Below are positions 1 to 10,162 of a DNA stretch of 55,036 nucleotides, piece by piece (position 1 is the first letter of the stretch; the number at the start of each line of letters is the position of its first letter). The stretch lies in NCBI GenBank assembly GCA_012516535.1, contig JAAYWP010000059.1, positions 1 to 55,036 of the forward strand. The letters run 5' to 3'. The notes under the pieces were generated by a model. That model worked only from the letters and a program-made list of their open reading frames with translations. It had not been told where the DNA came from and did no database searches. The stretch is from Syntrophomonadaceae bacterium. GTDB lineage: Bacteria; Bacillota; DSM-12270; Thermacetogeniales; Thermacetogeniaceae. A program made the position numbers and the translations under genes.

Positions 1-240
1 AGGGCTGTTTGGGAGGTATCCCAGCTGGTGGATATACCTGTCATCGGAATGGGAGGGATCCAAACTGGCAGGGATGCCCTGGAATATATCCTGGCAGGTG
101 CCTCAGCTGTAGCTGTGGGATCCGCCTTTTTCCATGATCCGCTGGCTGCTGTGAAGATCATCGATGAACTGGAACAGTACTGTACTGATCACTGTGTGGA
201 AAAGTTGCAGGATCTTGTAGGAGCAGCTTGGAAAGAATAA
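1..240 (+). CDS. pyrD: Dihydroorotate dehydrogenase, catalytic subunit, C-terminal part (truncated by window start)
   Basis: Frame open from base 1: RAVWEVSQLVDIPVIGMGGIQTGRDALEYILAGASAVAVGSAFF; followed by pyrF and pyrE. Confidence 0.93.
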   Translation, partial: RAVWEVSQLVDIPVIGMGGIQTGRDALEYILAGASAVAVGSAFFHDPLAAVKIIDELEQYCTDHCVEKLQDLVGAAWKE

Positions 241-257
241 TAGATGGAGTGATTTAG

Positions 258-977
258 ATGCAGGTAAAAGAAAGATTGATTGTGGCACTGGATGTTCCTG
301 AAAGAGAAAAGGCACTGGAACTGGTTGCCTTGCTTCACGACTGCTGCGGTATGTTTAAAATTGGTCTGGAGCCCTTCTGTAATTTCGGTCCCTCTTTTGT
401 GGAAGAGATCCAGCAAAAGGGGGGAAGGGTCTTTTTGGACCTGAAATTTCATGATATACCCCGGACAGTTGCCCAGGCAGGGCGTGCTGCTGCCAGGTTG
501 GGTGTTGAGATGTTCAATGTTCACGCTGCTGGCGGCAGGGAGATGATGAAGGCTGTAGTGGAAGCTGTAAGGGAAGAGTCTGCAGGTAAGAATGCTCCTA
601 AAATTCTGGCTGTTACAGTCTTGACCAGCCTGGGTGCTGAGGAATTGCACCGGGATCTGGGGATCAACAGGTCACCCCTCGAGCAGGTGATCTTCTGGGC
701 TGAACAGGCAAAGGAGTGCGGGCTCTCAGGTGTTGTGGCCTCCCCTGTGGAGATCACAGCGGTCCGCCAGCACTGCGGCGGTAATTTCCTGCTCGTTACC
801 CCAGGGATTAGGCCTGCGGGAGCAGGAGCAGGTGATCAAAAAAGGATCAGCACACCTGCTGAAGCTGTAAAGGCCGGGGTGGATTACATTGTGGTAGGGC
901 GTCCTATAGTACAGGCACAGGATCCACGTCAGGCAGCTTTAGAGATCGTACAAGAAATGGAGGAGGCATTAAAATGA
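258..977 (+). CDS. pyrF: Orotidine 5'-phosphate decarboxylase
   Basis: LIVALDVPE, FLDLKFHDIPRTV, TPGIRP, YIVVGRPI motifs. Confidence 0.97.
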   Translation: MQVKERLIVALDVPEREKALELVALLHDCCGMFKIGLEPFCNFGPSFVEEIQQKGGRVFLDLKFHDIPRTVAQAGRAAARLGVEMFNVHAAGGREMMKAVVEAVREESAGKNAPKILAVTVLTSLGAEELHRDLGINRSPLEQVIFWAEQAKECGLSGVVASPVEITAVRQHCGGNFLLVTPGIRPAGAGAGDQKRISTPAEAVKAGVDYIVVGRPIVQAQDPRQAALEIVQEMEEALK

Positions 978-1546
978 CAGAACAGGAACTTATCGAGCTT
1001 TTTAAAGAGCGGGGGGCTCTTTTAGAGGGGCACTTTCGTTTGACCTCAGGGCTGCACAGCAACCGCTATGTCCAGTGTGCCAGGGTCTTGATGTACCCTG
1101 AACTGGCTGCAGAACTTGGTCAGGGCATTGCTGACAAATTCAGCCATCTGGATCTGGACTTGGTTGTGGGCCCTGCCATCGGGGGCATTGTTATCGCTCA
1201 TGAGGTAGGGCGAGCCCTGGGGGTTAGGGCCATCTTCTCTGAGCGGGAAGGGGGAAAGGTGACCCTGCGCCGTGGGTTTGAGATCAAAAAGGGAGAGAGA
1301 GTTTTAGTGGTGGAGGATGTGGTAACAACCGGTGGCTCTACTAAAGAAGTGATCAACATGGTAGCGGAATACGGTGGAGTAGTTGTAGGTGTAGGCTCTT
1401 TGGTAGACCGCCACAGTGGAGAGCTGGATTTCGGTGTGCCATTTCATCCACTGCTCAAGCTTGAAATAGAGACCTATTCTCCTGATGACTGTCCCTTGTG
1501 CCGGGAGGGCATTCCAGTAGTAAAGCCTGGGAGCAGGAAGGAATAG
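974..1546 (+). CDS. pyrE: Orotate phosphoribosyltransferase
   Basis: LTSGLHSNRYVQCA; PRPP motif RVLVVEDVVTTGGST; overlaps pyrF stop. Confidence 0.97.
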   Translation: MTEQELIELFKERGALLEGHFRLTSGLHSNRYVQCARVLMYPELAAELGQGIADKFSHLDLDLVVGPAIGGIVIAHEVGRALGVRAIFSEREGGKVTLRRGFEIKKGERVLVVEDVVTTGGSTKEVINMVAEYGGVVVGVGSLVDRHSGELDFGVPFHPLLKLEIETYSPDDCPLCREGIPVVKPGSRKE

Positions 1547-1610
1547 TGGTTGGTGGTTAGTCGTCGGTGGTTTGATGATTGGTCATTGGTGGTTAGCGGT
1601 TAGAAGTTAG
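1544..1610. repeat. Degenerate short tandem repeat (GGTTGGTGGTTAG-like) abutting the pyrE stop
   Basis: tagtggttggtggttagtcgtcggtggtttgatgattggtcattggtggttagcggttagaagttag. Confidence 0.7.
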
Positions 1611-1636
1611 AATAATTGATAAGCAAAATGATTATT

Positions 1637-1668
1637 AAGGGTGTGCCGGCACCCTTTTCTTTTTTTAT
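1637..1668 (+). terminator. Rho-independent terminator after pyrE
   Basis: AAGGGTG tgccg GCACCCTT followed by ttctttttttat. Confidence 0.85.
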
Positions 1669-1737
1669 CAGCTGGAGCCAGCTAAAGAGCACAGTCTTCA
1701 TCATTGTAGGATAGGGATAGGGTTATATATTCGTGCC

Positions 1738-1774
1738 ATAGTACCTTGACAGACAAAGTACTATGTCTTATTAT
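1738..1774 (+). promoter_or_regulatory. SigA promoter with an inverted-repeat operator upstream of the PadR gene
   Basis: TTGACA(1746-1751)-N17-TATTAT(1769-1774); ATAGTAC(1738-1744)-N13-GTACTAT(1758-1764) flanks the -35. Confidence 0.65.
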
Positions 1775-1794
1775 ATATGTGAGGGGGCGATAGG

Positions 1795-2145
1795 ATGAGC
1801 GGCATGATTTCCACAGATCTGATCAGAGGCCATACCGATACAATTATTCTCAACATACTTCGCCAGGGTGACAGCTATGGATATGAGATCTATAAAAAGA
1901 TCATTGAATTGAGCGGTAATCAATATGAACTGAAGGAAGCGACCCTTTACACAGCTTATCGCAGATTGGAGCAGGAAGGATTAATAGTTTCCTATTGGGG
2001 TGATGAAAGCCAGGGGGGTAGGCGCAAATATTATCGCATAACAGATAAAGGCAGGGAACGTTACGAAAAAAATAAAAAAGATTGGGATTTTGCCAAAGAG
2101 GTGCTAGAAAGATTGATCAAAGGGGGGCTTGATGATGGGAAATAA
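1795..2145 (+). CDS. PadR family transcriptional regulator
   Basis: LIRGHTDTIILNILRQGDSYGYEIYKKI...EATLYTAYRRLEQEGLI...GGRRKYYRITDKG. Confidence 0.95.
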   Translation: MSGMISTDLIRGHTDTIILNILRQGDSYGYEIYKKIIELSGNQYELKEATLYTAYRRLEQEGLIVSYWGDESQGGRRKYYRITDKGRERYEKNKKDWDFAKEVLERLIKGGLDDGK

Positions 2146-2806
2146 TGAACAAAACCTGGATTTAAAAGTGAAAAAATATATTGACCATCTGTTCTCTGAT
2201 GTTGAGCCGAGCCAGCAACTCTTTGACTTAAAAGAAGAACTCACCACCAATTTGAAAGAGAAAATTGAGGATTATATTTCCCGGGGTATGGATGAGGAAC
2301 AGGCTTTTAAAGAGGCGGTGATCACAATCGGTGATATAAGCGGCTTGGTAGAGGAGATGCGCAAATTTGGAGATAGCGGTTTACAGCAGTCTGTGTTTTC
2401 CACATGGAGGGAGCGAATATCTACAATAGGGATTGTAGCCGGTGTTCTGCTCATATTGTTCGGGCTCTTTACTGTTGGCATGCTGTATTATATGAAATTG
2501 GCTGGAGAGGAAGTTGTGGGTTCTGGAATTTTCGCTGTTGCAGGGGGAGCATTGCTTACCTTTGGTGTCCTGATCAGAGAAACACGGCAAAGATATGGGA
2601 TGAATATGATACGCGCTGCTATTTATGGTTTATCTGTCGGTGTATTGCTCTTTGGTCTGTTTTCAGCGGCAATAACCCGTTTTTCTACAGGTGAAATCTA
2701 TATTTCAATCGGCACTTTAATGGTGTTTACTCTGATCGGTGTTGGAGTTTTGTTATTCCTGATCCTTACAGAAAAGGACCGCCGCAAAAGGGAAAGACCC
2801 CGGTAA
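2129..2806 (+). CDS. Membrane protein with permease-prefix-like N-terminus (DUF1700/HAAS-like), partner of PadR gene
   Basis: Helical N-terminal region (IDHLFSDVEPSQQLFDLKEELTTNLKEKIEDYISRGMDEEQAFKEAVITIGD) followed by TM helices; overlaps padR. Confidence 0.75.
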   Translation: MMMGNNEQNLDLKVKKYIDHLFSDVEPSQQLFDLKEELTTNLKEKIEDYISRGMDEEQAFKEAVITIGDISGLVEEMRKFGDSGLQQSVFSTWRERISTIGIVAGVLLILFGLFTVGMLYYMKLAGEEVVGSGIFAVAGGALLTFGVLIRETRQRYGMNMIRAAIYGLSVGVLLFGLFSAAITRFSTGEIYISIGTLMVFTLIGVGVLLFLILTEKDRRKRERPR

Positions 2807-2876
2807 TAATAAGGTAGCTCTTTTGTAATAAGCAAACAAGATATTGTTTTAATTATTCTTGGGCTAAGCCCAGTGC

Positions 2877-4631
2877 TTACTCAGGGGCTTTTGGAGCAAC
2901 ATAAAAGGTTTCATAATTTTTGTAAATGACAAAGCCGGGCCGTGCACCTGTGGGCTTGCTGACATTTTTTCTCTTAGTACAATCAACAGGCACTTTCGAT
3001 GAATGCCGTGCTTCACTGAAATAGGCAGCCAGCCCTGCAGCCTCCTCCAATGTGGTAGGGGGTATCTCTTGGCCTGGTTTACTTTTGACTACCACATGGG
3101 CACCGGCGCTTTCTTTCGCATGGAGCCAGTAGTCCTCATCCTTGGCAAGGCGCATGGTCAGATAGTCGTTCTGTTTATTGTTTTTGCCGATGAGGATGGT
3201 GAAGCCGTCCTGGGATATTATTTGTTTGATCTGAGGTGCTTCTTTTTTCTGCACCTTTTTCTTATGCTTATTTTTTTCTTTGCTAGCCAGGTAACCCGCT
3301 TCCATAAGTTCGGCTTGAATTTCATGGAGTTCCTTTAAGGAATCCGCCTGTTCCAGGGCAAATTGAACAGTGCTCAAATAGCGAATCTCTGCTGTTGTGT
3401 CCTTTTTATGCTTCTGCAAAATTTTTAGTGTATCCCGGGCCTTGTTATATTTATGAAAAAGCCTCTGGGCATTTTGGACAGCAGATAATGATGGGTCCAG
3501 TATAACATTTATCGGTGGGCTCCCGGGTTCATAAAGGTTGGGCAGGGTTACTTCCCGGGCACCTTTATCAATGGTATGCAGGTGAGCAAGGATCATTTCC
3601 CCCTGCAGGCGGTAATTCATTGCTTTTTGTGCATCAGCTTCATCTTGCTCTTGAGCCAGGAGTTTTTTATTTAAACGAGAAAGCTCGTTTTTGATCAATG
3701 CTGATAGATGGGCTTTGCTCTGCTGGAAGGTATTGATCTCCAGACGAGTTTGGTAAAACTTGTCTAAAGCCTCATTGACCGAACTGTAGTGTGCCTGTGT
3801 AAGGCCGTGGTATTGGATAAAAGGACAAGGAGCATAAAAAGCTGGCTGTTTCTCCTGGTAAACTACTACCGGATCCAGCATTTTACCGTTGAGGAGAGGG
3901 AATAAGAAATTTAGTATTGACAGCCAGAGGGAGCGCAGTTCATGTTCCCCGCAGTACTCCAGCCTCAGCTCAGGTTCAATTCCTGCCTGCAGGACTACTT
4001 CTTTTGCCAGTACAGGGCTCAACCCCTCGATCCGTTGAAAAAGGATTTCTTCAAGGCTCTTTTCTAATGGTTGGTCGGTCATCAGCTGAAAAAATCTGTC
4101 TTCTGAAAGATCCAGTGGGTGCACTTTTTTTTGCGAGGGCGGTGCCACATATTCATGTCCCGGCAGAACCTCCCTGTATCTGCTCAAAGCATGAGAGTAT
4201 CGCTTGATCCCATCTATGATCCGGTTGGAGGGATCCAAGAGGATAATATTGCTGTGTTTCCCCATGATCTCCACCACCAAAACAACATCTTGAAATTCAC
4301 CGCTTTCTGCAATACGGGAAAAGCTAAGGTTCACAACCCTGTCCAAGCCTTTCTGCTTTATAGAGGTCAGTCTGCTGCCTTCCAGGTACTTTCTCAGCAC
4401 AGCGCAGAAAAGTGGTGGTGTGAGGGGGTTTTTCTTTTCCTGTGTAGTAAGATGCAAGCGCGCGTTTTCAGCCTGGGCGGAGATCAATAGCTGGCGGCTT
4501 TTTCTTGATGAACGCAAGTTCAAGACAATTTCCTGTTTTTCCGGCTGGTAGATTCGTTCAACCCTGGCTGGTATCAGGATTTCCTGTAATTCTTTTACAA
4601 TCAAATTCAAGGTTACACCATCAGGTGACAT
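2877..4631 (-). CDS. rqcH: Rqc2/RqcH NFACT family protein (fibronectin-binding-protein-like)
   Basis: MSPDGVTLNLIVKELQEIL...; C-terminal NFACT-R DYWLHAKESAGAHVVVKS; start moved from 4673 to ATG at 4631 (AAAAGGGG SD). Confidence 0.93.
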   Translation of the reverse strand: MSPDGVTLNLIVKELQEILIPARVERIYQPEKQEIVLNLRSSRKSRQLLISAQAENARLHLTTQEKKNPLTPPLFCAVLRKYLEGSRLTSIKQKGLDRVVNLSFSRIAESGEFQDVVLVVEIMGKHSNIILLDPSNRIIDGIKRYSHALSRYREVLPGHEYVAPPSQKKVHPLDLSEDRFFQLMTDQPLEKSLEEILFQRIEGLSPVLAKEVVLQAGIEPELRLEYCGEHELRSLWLSILNFLFPLLNGKMLDPVVVYQEKQPAFYAPCPFIQYHGLTQAHYSSVNEALDKFYQTRLEINTFQQSKAHLSALIKNELSRLNKKLLAQEQDEADAQKAMNYRLQGEMILAHLHTIDKGAREVTLPNLYEPGSPPINVILDPSLSAVQNAQRLFHKYNKARDTLKILQKHKKDTTAEIRYLSTVQFALEQADSLKELHEIQAELMEAGYLASKEKNKHKKKVQKKEAPQIKQIISQDGFTILIGKNNKQNDYLTMRLAKDEDYWLHAKESAGAHVVVKSKPGQEIPPTTLEEAAGLAAYFSEARHSSKVPVDCTKRKNVSKPTGARPGFVIYKNYETFYVAPKAPE

Positions 4632-4677
4632 GAGCAATACCCCTTTTAAAAAGTTGCATTGATATTGTATCATTATG

Positions 4678-4703
4678 TTTTTCAGCGATCTACCGCTGAA
4701 AAA
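4678..4703. other. Perfect 10-bp inverted repeat between divergent genes
   Basis: TTTTTCAGCG ATCTAC CGCTGAAAAA. Confidence 0.8.
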
Positions 4704-4830
4704 ATGTTCATCCTCCCTTGTGCAGGTAATCCTCTTCAGTACACTATTAATACTTGCTGATTTGATGGAGATGGGTTAATCTATTTACAGGTGTTTTATG
4801 CTCTTTTGTGCTTTATTTTACATTAAAGGG

Positions 4831-5703
4831 ATGATAGCCTTGTTGTTCACCAAATGGCATGGTTTGGGTAATGATTTTATTATTATGAATAGCTCTCCTT
4901 ATTCTCTTCCTGATGAGAGGAGATCAGTTTTTGCCCAGCGGGTTTGTGACCGAAATAAAGGGATCGGTGGGGATGGCTTGGTTTTTGTATTTCGGGATGA
5001 CCATGGTGAGTTTAATATGCGTATTTTCAACGCAGATGGCTCAGAAGCGGAGATGTGTGGAAACGCTATTCGCTGTGTTGCCAAATATCTTTACACCAGA
5101 GGTTTGGTGAATGATAGATCATTTTCTATACAAACAAAAGCAGGGGAAAAGATACCTGAGCTTATCCTTGATAATGGAAAGGTTAAAGCAGTCAGGGTGG
5201 ATATGGGAGAGCCCATTTTGGAGAAGGATTTAATCCCTGCAGTTGGTTTTGCTGGATCCAAGATTATCAATGAAGAAATTGAGATCGATGGCCAGACCCT
5301 GAAGATCACTGCTGTTTCGATGGGCAACCCCCACTGTATCTTGTTTGTTTCAGATGTTGAGCAAGCTCCAGTGACCAGCCTTGGCCCCCGCCTGGAGTCT
5401 AGCCATTTCTTCCCGGCGAAAACCAATGTGGAGTTTGTGGAAGTATTAAATCCGGGGAGTGTGCGGGTGCGGGTGTGGGAGCGAGGAGTAGGGGAAACTC
5501 AGGCTTGTGGGACAGGTGCCTGTGCTGTGGCAGTGGGCGGCTCTTTAAGCGGTTATCTGGACAGGCATGTGGAGGTAAACCTGCCCGGTGGCAGGCTTTT
5601 AGTTGAATGGGAGAAGAATAACCACATCTATATGACCGGACCGGCTGTAGAGGTTTTTGAAGGGAAATTGACTCCCGATTTTTGGGGGAGTATAGATCAA
5701 TAG
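4831..5703 (+). CDS. dapF: Diaminopimelate epimerase (start uncertain)
   Basis: FTKWHGLGNDFIIM, ADGSEAEMCGNAIRCVAKY, GETQACGTGACAVAV. Confidence 0.96.
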   Translation: MIALLFTKWHGLGNDFIIMNSSPYSLPDERRSVFAQRVCDRNKGIGGDGLVFVFRDDHGEFNMRIFNADGSEAEMCGNAIRCVAKYLYTRGLVNDRSFSIQTKAGEKIPELILDNGKVKAVRVDMGEPILEKDLIPAVGFAGSKIINEEIEIDGQTLKITAVSMGNPHCILFVSDVEQAPVTSLGPRLESSHFFPAKTNVEFVEVLNPGSVRVRVWERGVGETQACGTGACAVAVGGSLSGYLDRHVEVNLPGGRLLVEWEKNNHIYMTGPAVEVFEGKLTPDFWGSIDQ

Positions 5704-5723
5704 AATAGAAACAGAGTAAGGAG

Positions 5724-6908
5724 ATGATGAAGATGAAAATCGCTGACAGACTGACAACCCTACCACCTTATCTTTTTGCTCGCATTGAGCAGAAGATTGA
5801 TGAATTGAAAGAGAAGAAGGTTGATGTTATAAGTTTGGGGATTGGGGACCCTGATCTTCCCACACCCCCTCATATTGTACAGAGATTGATAGAGCAGGCG
5901 AAAAATCCCGAAAACCATCGCTACCCTTCTTCTGCTGGAATGATGGCTTTCCGGAAGGCTGTTGCGGATTGGTATCAGCGTCGCTTTCAGGTTGATCTGG
6001 ACCCGGCAGCTGAAGTTGTGACTCTCATCGGGTCCAAAGAGGGGATTGCTCATATCTCCTTTTGTTACCTGCAGGAGGGCGATGTGGCCCTGATCCCTGA
6101 CCCGGGATATCCTGTTTACGGTATTGGAGCTTCTTTGGCTGGGGCCGAAAATTATTTATTAGCTCTCAAGAGTGAGAATAATTTCCTCCCTGATCTGGGC
6201 AGTATCCCTGCTGATATAGCTAAAAGGGCTAAGCTGATGTTCATCAACTATCCCAACAATCCCACTGGAGCTACCTGCACCAAGGAGTTTTATCAAGAAG
6301 TGGTGGAATTCGCCCGTGATTATGACCTGATCGTCTGTCATGATGCAGCTTATTCAGAAATAACCTTTGATGGGTATGTTGCTCCCAGTTTCCTGGAAGC
6401 ACCTGGTGCCAAAGATGTAGGAATTGAATTCCACTCCTTTTCTAAAACCTATAATATGACAGGATGGCGTATTGGCTGGGCAGTTGGTAATGCGGAAATT
6501 ATCCAAACTCTCACCACATTAAAGTCCAACCTTGATTCCGGTGCTTTTCAGGCAGTACAGTATGCTGGAATCGCCGCTTTAGAAGGATCCCAAGATTGTG
6601 TGGAAAAAATGCGGCAGATATATCAAAAGAGACGTGATCTGGCATTAAAGGGTTTTGCAGATTTGGGATGGAAAATCAGCTCTGTTCCCAAAGGGACTTT
6701 CTATCTGTGGTTACCTGTGCCAGAGGGTTACAGCTCTGCTGAATTTGCGGAACTGGTATTAGAAAAGACCGCTGTTGTGATTACACCAGGTACCGGTTAT
6801 GGCAAATACGGAGAGGGTTATATCAGGGTTTGTTTGACACTGGAGGAGGAGCGGTTACAGGAGGCCATTGCCAGGATGAAGAAGGCTTTTGGAACATTTA
6901 AATTCTGA
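5724..6908 (+). CDS. dapL: LL-diaminopimelate aminotransferase
   Basis: [46 protein letters not shown]; adjacent to dapF. Confidence 0.93.
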   Translation: MMKMKIADRLTTLPPYLFARIEQKIDELKEKKVDVISLGIGDPDLPTPPHIVQRLIEQAKNPENHRYPSSAGMMAFRKAVADWYQRRFQVDLDPAAEVVTLIGSKEGIAHISFCYLQEGDVALIPDPGYPVYGIGASLAGAENYLLALKSENNFLPDLGSIPADIAKRAKLMFINYPNNPTGATCTKEFYQEVVEFARDYDLIVCHDAAYSEITFDGYVAPSFLEAPGAKDVGIEFHSFSKTYNMTGWRIGWAVGNAEIIQTLTTLKSNLDSGAFQAVQYAGIAALEGSQDCVEKMRQIYQKRRDLALKGFADLGWKISSVPKGTFYLWLPVPEGYSSAEFAELVLEKTAVVITPGTGYGKYGEGYIRVCLTLEEERLQEAIARMKKAFGTFKF

Positions 6909-6954
6909 TTTTAAACCGAAAGGATGTTCTGGGATTCTTGCAGGAGGAAAAAAA

Positions 6955-7833
6955 GTGATCAAAAGTATGACTGGTTTTGGCAGGGGTGAATGTGATTTAA
7001 ACGGACTGCATGCTGTGGTGGAGATCCGCAGTGTTAATCATCGATTTCGTGAGGTAACAGTGAGGATATCCCGTTCCTATTTCCAGTTGGAGGAGAGGAT
7101 TAAGAGCCTGATCCATGATCATGTGGCGAGAGGCCATCTTGATGTTTATGTTAATATTGAGGATCGCCGTGAAAAGAAGCGTAATGTGAAGCTTGACAAG
7201 GAATTATTGATTGCCTATGATAAATGTCTGAGAGAAATGGCTGAAATTCTCAATATTGAGTATGAAATTGAACTTGATGACCTGTCCAGATTTCCAGATG
7301 TCCTGCTTGTAGAAGAAAAGGAAGAGGATATTGAGGAGGTCTGGACGGCGGTGCAACAAAGCCTCCAGACCGCAGTAAAAGAACTCCTTGAGATGCGTGA
7401 GCGGGAAGGGGCAAGATTATACGAGGATCTTATCCATTGTAAAAGATGCATCTCCAAGCTGTTGGATCAGATCAAAGAGCGAGGACCTCAATTAACAGAG
7501 GAATTAAGAGCACGGCTGAAAATTAAACTTCACCAGCTATTGGATGACCAGGAGATCGATGAGTCACGATTGGCTACAGAAGTGGTGCTGTTTGCTGAAA
7601 GAAGCAGTATCGCTGAAGAGCTTGTGCGCCTTAGCAGCCATTTGGAACAACTGGAGGAAAGCCTGCAGACAGGTGAGCCAGTGGGGAGAAAAATTGAGTT
7701 TATATTGCAGGAGATGAATAGAGAGATCAATACAATAGGTTCAAAAGCAGCAGATCTGGTCATATCCCCTTTAGTTGTGGAGATCAAAAGTCAGATTGAA
7801 AAAATGAGAGAACAGGCACAAAATATTGAATGA
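6955..7833 (+). CDS. yicC: YicC family protein (endoribonuclease-like); GTG start after AGGAGG
   Basis: [12 protein letters not shown]...RSVNHRF...; C-terminus [21 protein letters not shown]. Confidence 0.95.
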   Translation: MIKSMTGFGRGECDLNGLHAVVEIRSVNHRFREVTVRISRSYFQLEERIKSLIHDHVARGHLDVYVNIEDRREKKRNVKLDKELLIAYDKCLREMAEILNIEYEIELDDLSRFPDVLLVEEKEEDIEEVWTAVQQSLQTAVKELLEMREREGARLYEDLIHCKRCISKLLDQIKERGPQLTEELRARLKIKLHQLLDDQEIDESRLATEVVLFAERSSIAEELVRLSSHLEQLEESLQTGEPVGRKIEFILQEMNREINTIGSKAADLVISPLVVEIKSQIEKMREQAQNIE

Positions 7834-7852
7834 TTCAAAGGGGAGGTTTCAC

Positions 7853-8125
7853 ATGGAAATTAAACTGGTGAATATCGGTTTTGGGAATGTTGTATCCGCT
7901 AACCGGATTATTGCTATTGTGAGCCCTGAATCAGCTCCCATCAAGCGTATTGTTCAGGAAGCAAGGGAGAGGGGCATGCTGATCGATGCTACATATGGAA
8001 GAAGAACCAGAGCGGTGATCATCGCTGACAGCGATCATGTGATACTTTCTGCAGTACAACCGGAAACAGTAGCCAATCGTCTGGCTGCAAAAGAAACTGC
8101 TTTACCTATGGAAGAAAAGGAATAA
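7853..8125 (+). CDS. remA: RemA/DUF370 family DNA-binding regulator
   Basis: [57 protein letters not shown]. Confidence 0.95.
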   Translation: MEIKLVNIGFGNVVSANRIIAIVSPESAPIKRIVQEARERGMLIDATYGRRTRAVIIADSDHVILSAVQPETVANRLAAKETALPMEEKE

Positions 8126-8158
8126 TTACCATTTTTGTTAAGTGCAGGTGGATGTTTG

Positions 8159-8752
8159 TTGTCAACAAAGCCAATACTAATCGTAGTATCAGGCCCTTCA
8201 GGTTCTGGTAAAGGCACACTCTGTCGAATGCTGAGAAAGGCACTGCCTGATCTGGTTTATTCGATCTCTCTCACTACAAGGCAACCTCGAGTCAATGAAA
8301 AAAACGGAGTGGACTATATATTTGTTTCCCGTGAAGAGTTCCAAAAACATATAGAGGCCGGTGATTTTTTAGAGTGGGCGGAGGTGTACGGGAACTATTA
8401 CGGTACTCTTCGCTCAACTGTGGAAGAAAATTTGCTGGCAGGTAAGGATGTTTTACTGGAGCTGGATATTCAGGGCGGCCAACAGGTAAAGAGAATTTTT
8501 CCTGATGCAGTGCTGATCTTTATTATGCCCCCCTCCTTAGATGAACTCAGCAAACGGATCATCGGTAGGGGAACTGATGATGCGAAAACTATCAATATGC
8601 GATTAAGTTGTGCCCCGGAGGAATTATTGGCAGCTAGAAAATACGATTATGTAGTTAAAAATGATGTAATAGAGAGGGCTGTTCAGGAACTGCTTACTAT
8701 AATAAAGCGGGAAAAAAGCATCCGTGAGCAGGACAAGGAGGTATCAACTTGA
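8159..8752 (+). CDS. gmk: Guanylate kinase
   Basis: [16 protein letters not shown]-loop; [21 protein letters not shown]. Confidence 0.96.
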   Translation: MSTKPILIVVSGPSGSGKGTLCRMLRKALPDLVYSISLTTRQPRVNEKNGVDYIFVSREEFQKHIEAGDFLEWAEVYGNYYGTLRSTVEENLLAGKDVLLELDIQGGQQVKRIFPDAVLIFIMPPSLDELSKRIIGRGTDDAKTINMRLSCAPEELLAARKYDYVVKNDVIERAVQELLTIIKREKSIREQDKEVST

Positions 8753-8961
8753 AAGACCCCAGTTTTGATTATTTAATGGAAAAGGTGGAAAGCAAATATG
8801 AGCTGGTGGTTGCAGCAGCTAAGAGGGCACGTCATCTCACAGAAACCTGTACTGTTGGGGATAATTCCTCTTCACAAAAACCGGTGACAGTTGCCCTGAC
8901 AGAAATCGCCGCGGGCAAACTGATTATTGAACGCCCACAGCAGCAGAGTAAGATAAAATGA
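8749..8961 (+). CDS. rpoZ: RNA polymerase omega subunit (TTG start)
   Basis: Small ORF between gmk and coa[17 protein letters not shown]; omega-type sequence. Confidence 0.92.
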   Translation: MKDPSFDYLMEKVESKYELVVAAAKRARHLTETCTVGDNSSSQKPVTVALTEIAAGKLIIERPQQQSKIK

Positions 8962-10160
8962 AGAATATAGTTTTGGGTGTTACAGGAAGTATTGCTGCTT
9001 ATAAAGCTGCTGATATTGCCAGCAGATTGGTAAAAAAGGGTTTTAGTGTGCATGTGGTGATGACACCGGCTGCTGCAGAGTTTATTACACCTTTGACTTT
9101 GCAGACTGTATCAGGGAATCCGGTGCATCTGGAGATGTTCCGTACTGCAGAGAAGTGGGATGTGGAACATATCAGCCTTGCCCAGAGAGCAGATCTGGTT
9201 TTGGTAGCCCCGGCAACGGCCGATATAATCGGCATGGTTGCTGCTGGGCTTGCCGGTAATCTGCTCACAGCAACTATCATGGCTACCAGAGCACCGGTGG
9301 TTTTTGCTCCTGCTATGAATACCGGGATGTATGAAAACCGGATATTTCAGCACTGGATGCATTTTCTCAAAAGTATGGGCTACCTGTTTATCGAACCGGA
9401 AGATGGGCCTTTGGCCTGTGGTACAAGTGGTAAAGGAAGATTGCCTGATCCTGAACAGATTGTTGCATTTGTTGAACAGATTCTCTCTGGTAAGAAGGAT
9501 TTGAAGGATAGAAAGGTACTGGTCACAGCAGGCCCTACCCGTGAGCATATAGATCCTGTAAGGTTTATAACCAACCACAGCTCAGGAAAAATGGGCTTTG
9601 CCCTGGCCAAGCGAGCAAAGAACAGGGGTGCTGAGGTGTTTCTGGTCAGCGGGCCAACCGCTATCAAACCACCGGAGGGTGTACAGGTTGTTGCAGTAGA
9701 GACCGCCCAGGAAATGTTTGAAACTGTGAAAGATCTTTTCACAGATATGGATGTTGTTATAAAAGCAGCTGCAGTGGCTGACTATAGGCCGAAGATCAAA
9801 GAGCGCCAAAAAATTAAAAAGAGTTGCTCAGATCTGGTGCTGGAACTGGAAAGAACCCCGGATATTCTTGGGTATCTGGGAGAGCATAAGGAAAACCAGA
9901 TCTTGGTGGGTTTTGCTGCAGAAACCGAGAAAGTTTTGGACCATGCTCGAGAGAAACTGCTGCGCAAGAATCTCGACCTGATCGTGGCCAATGACCTCAC
10001 TATGGAGGGAGCGGGTTTTACAGGAGAAACCAATATAGCGGTGATAATCGATAAAAAAGGAGCTGTTAGAGAACTGCCTCTGATGACTAAGGAGAAGCTG
10101 GCAGATATGGTTTTAGATGAGGTTGTTCAAATATTAAAGCAGCGACAGGAGGCTAAGTAA
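8958..10160 (+). CDS. coaBC: Bifunctional phosphopantothenoylcysteine decarboxylase/synthase
   Basis: [56 protein letters not shown]. Confidence 0.97.
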   Translation: MKNIVLGVTGSIAAYKAADIASRLVKKGFSVHVVMTPAAAEFITPLTLQTVSGNPVHLEMFRTAEKWDVEHISLAQRADLVLVAPATADIIGMVAAGLAGNLLTATIMATRAPVVFAPAMNTGMYENRIFQHWMHFLKSMGYLFIEPEDGPLACGTSGKGRLPDPEQIVAFVEQILSGKKDLKDRKVLVTAGPTREHIDPVRFITNHSSGKMGFALAKRAKNRGAEVFLVSGPTAIKPPEGVQVVAVETAQEMFETVKDLFTDMDVVIKAAAVADYRPKIKERQKIKKSCSDLVLELERTPDILGYLGEHKENQILVGFAAETEKVLDHAREKLLRKNLDLIVANDLTMEGAGFTGETNIAVIIDKKGAVRELPLMTKEKLADMVLDEVVQILKQRQEAK

Positions 10161-10162
10161 CT

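Noticed and set aside
189-650. 153-aa minus-strand ORF opposite pyrF
   Set aside because: Fully antisense to a confident pyrF; no recognisable motif; Cys/His/Ser-rich composition typical of shadow frames.
2860-2880. TGGGCTAAGCCCA palindrome near the rqcH 3' end
   Set aside because: One-base loop and no T-tract in the right position; too weak to call a terminator.
9111-9578. 155-aa minus-strand ORF opposite coaBC
   Set aside because: Antisense shadow of a conserved gene, no domain signal.
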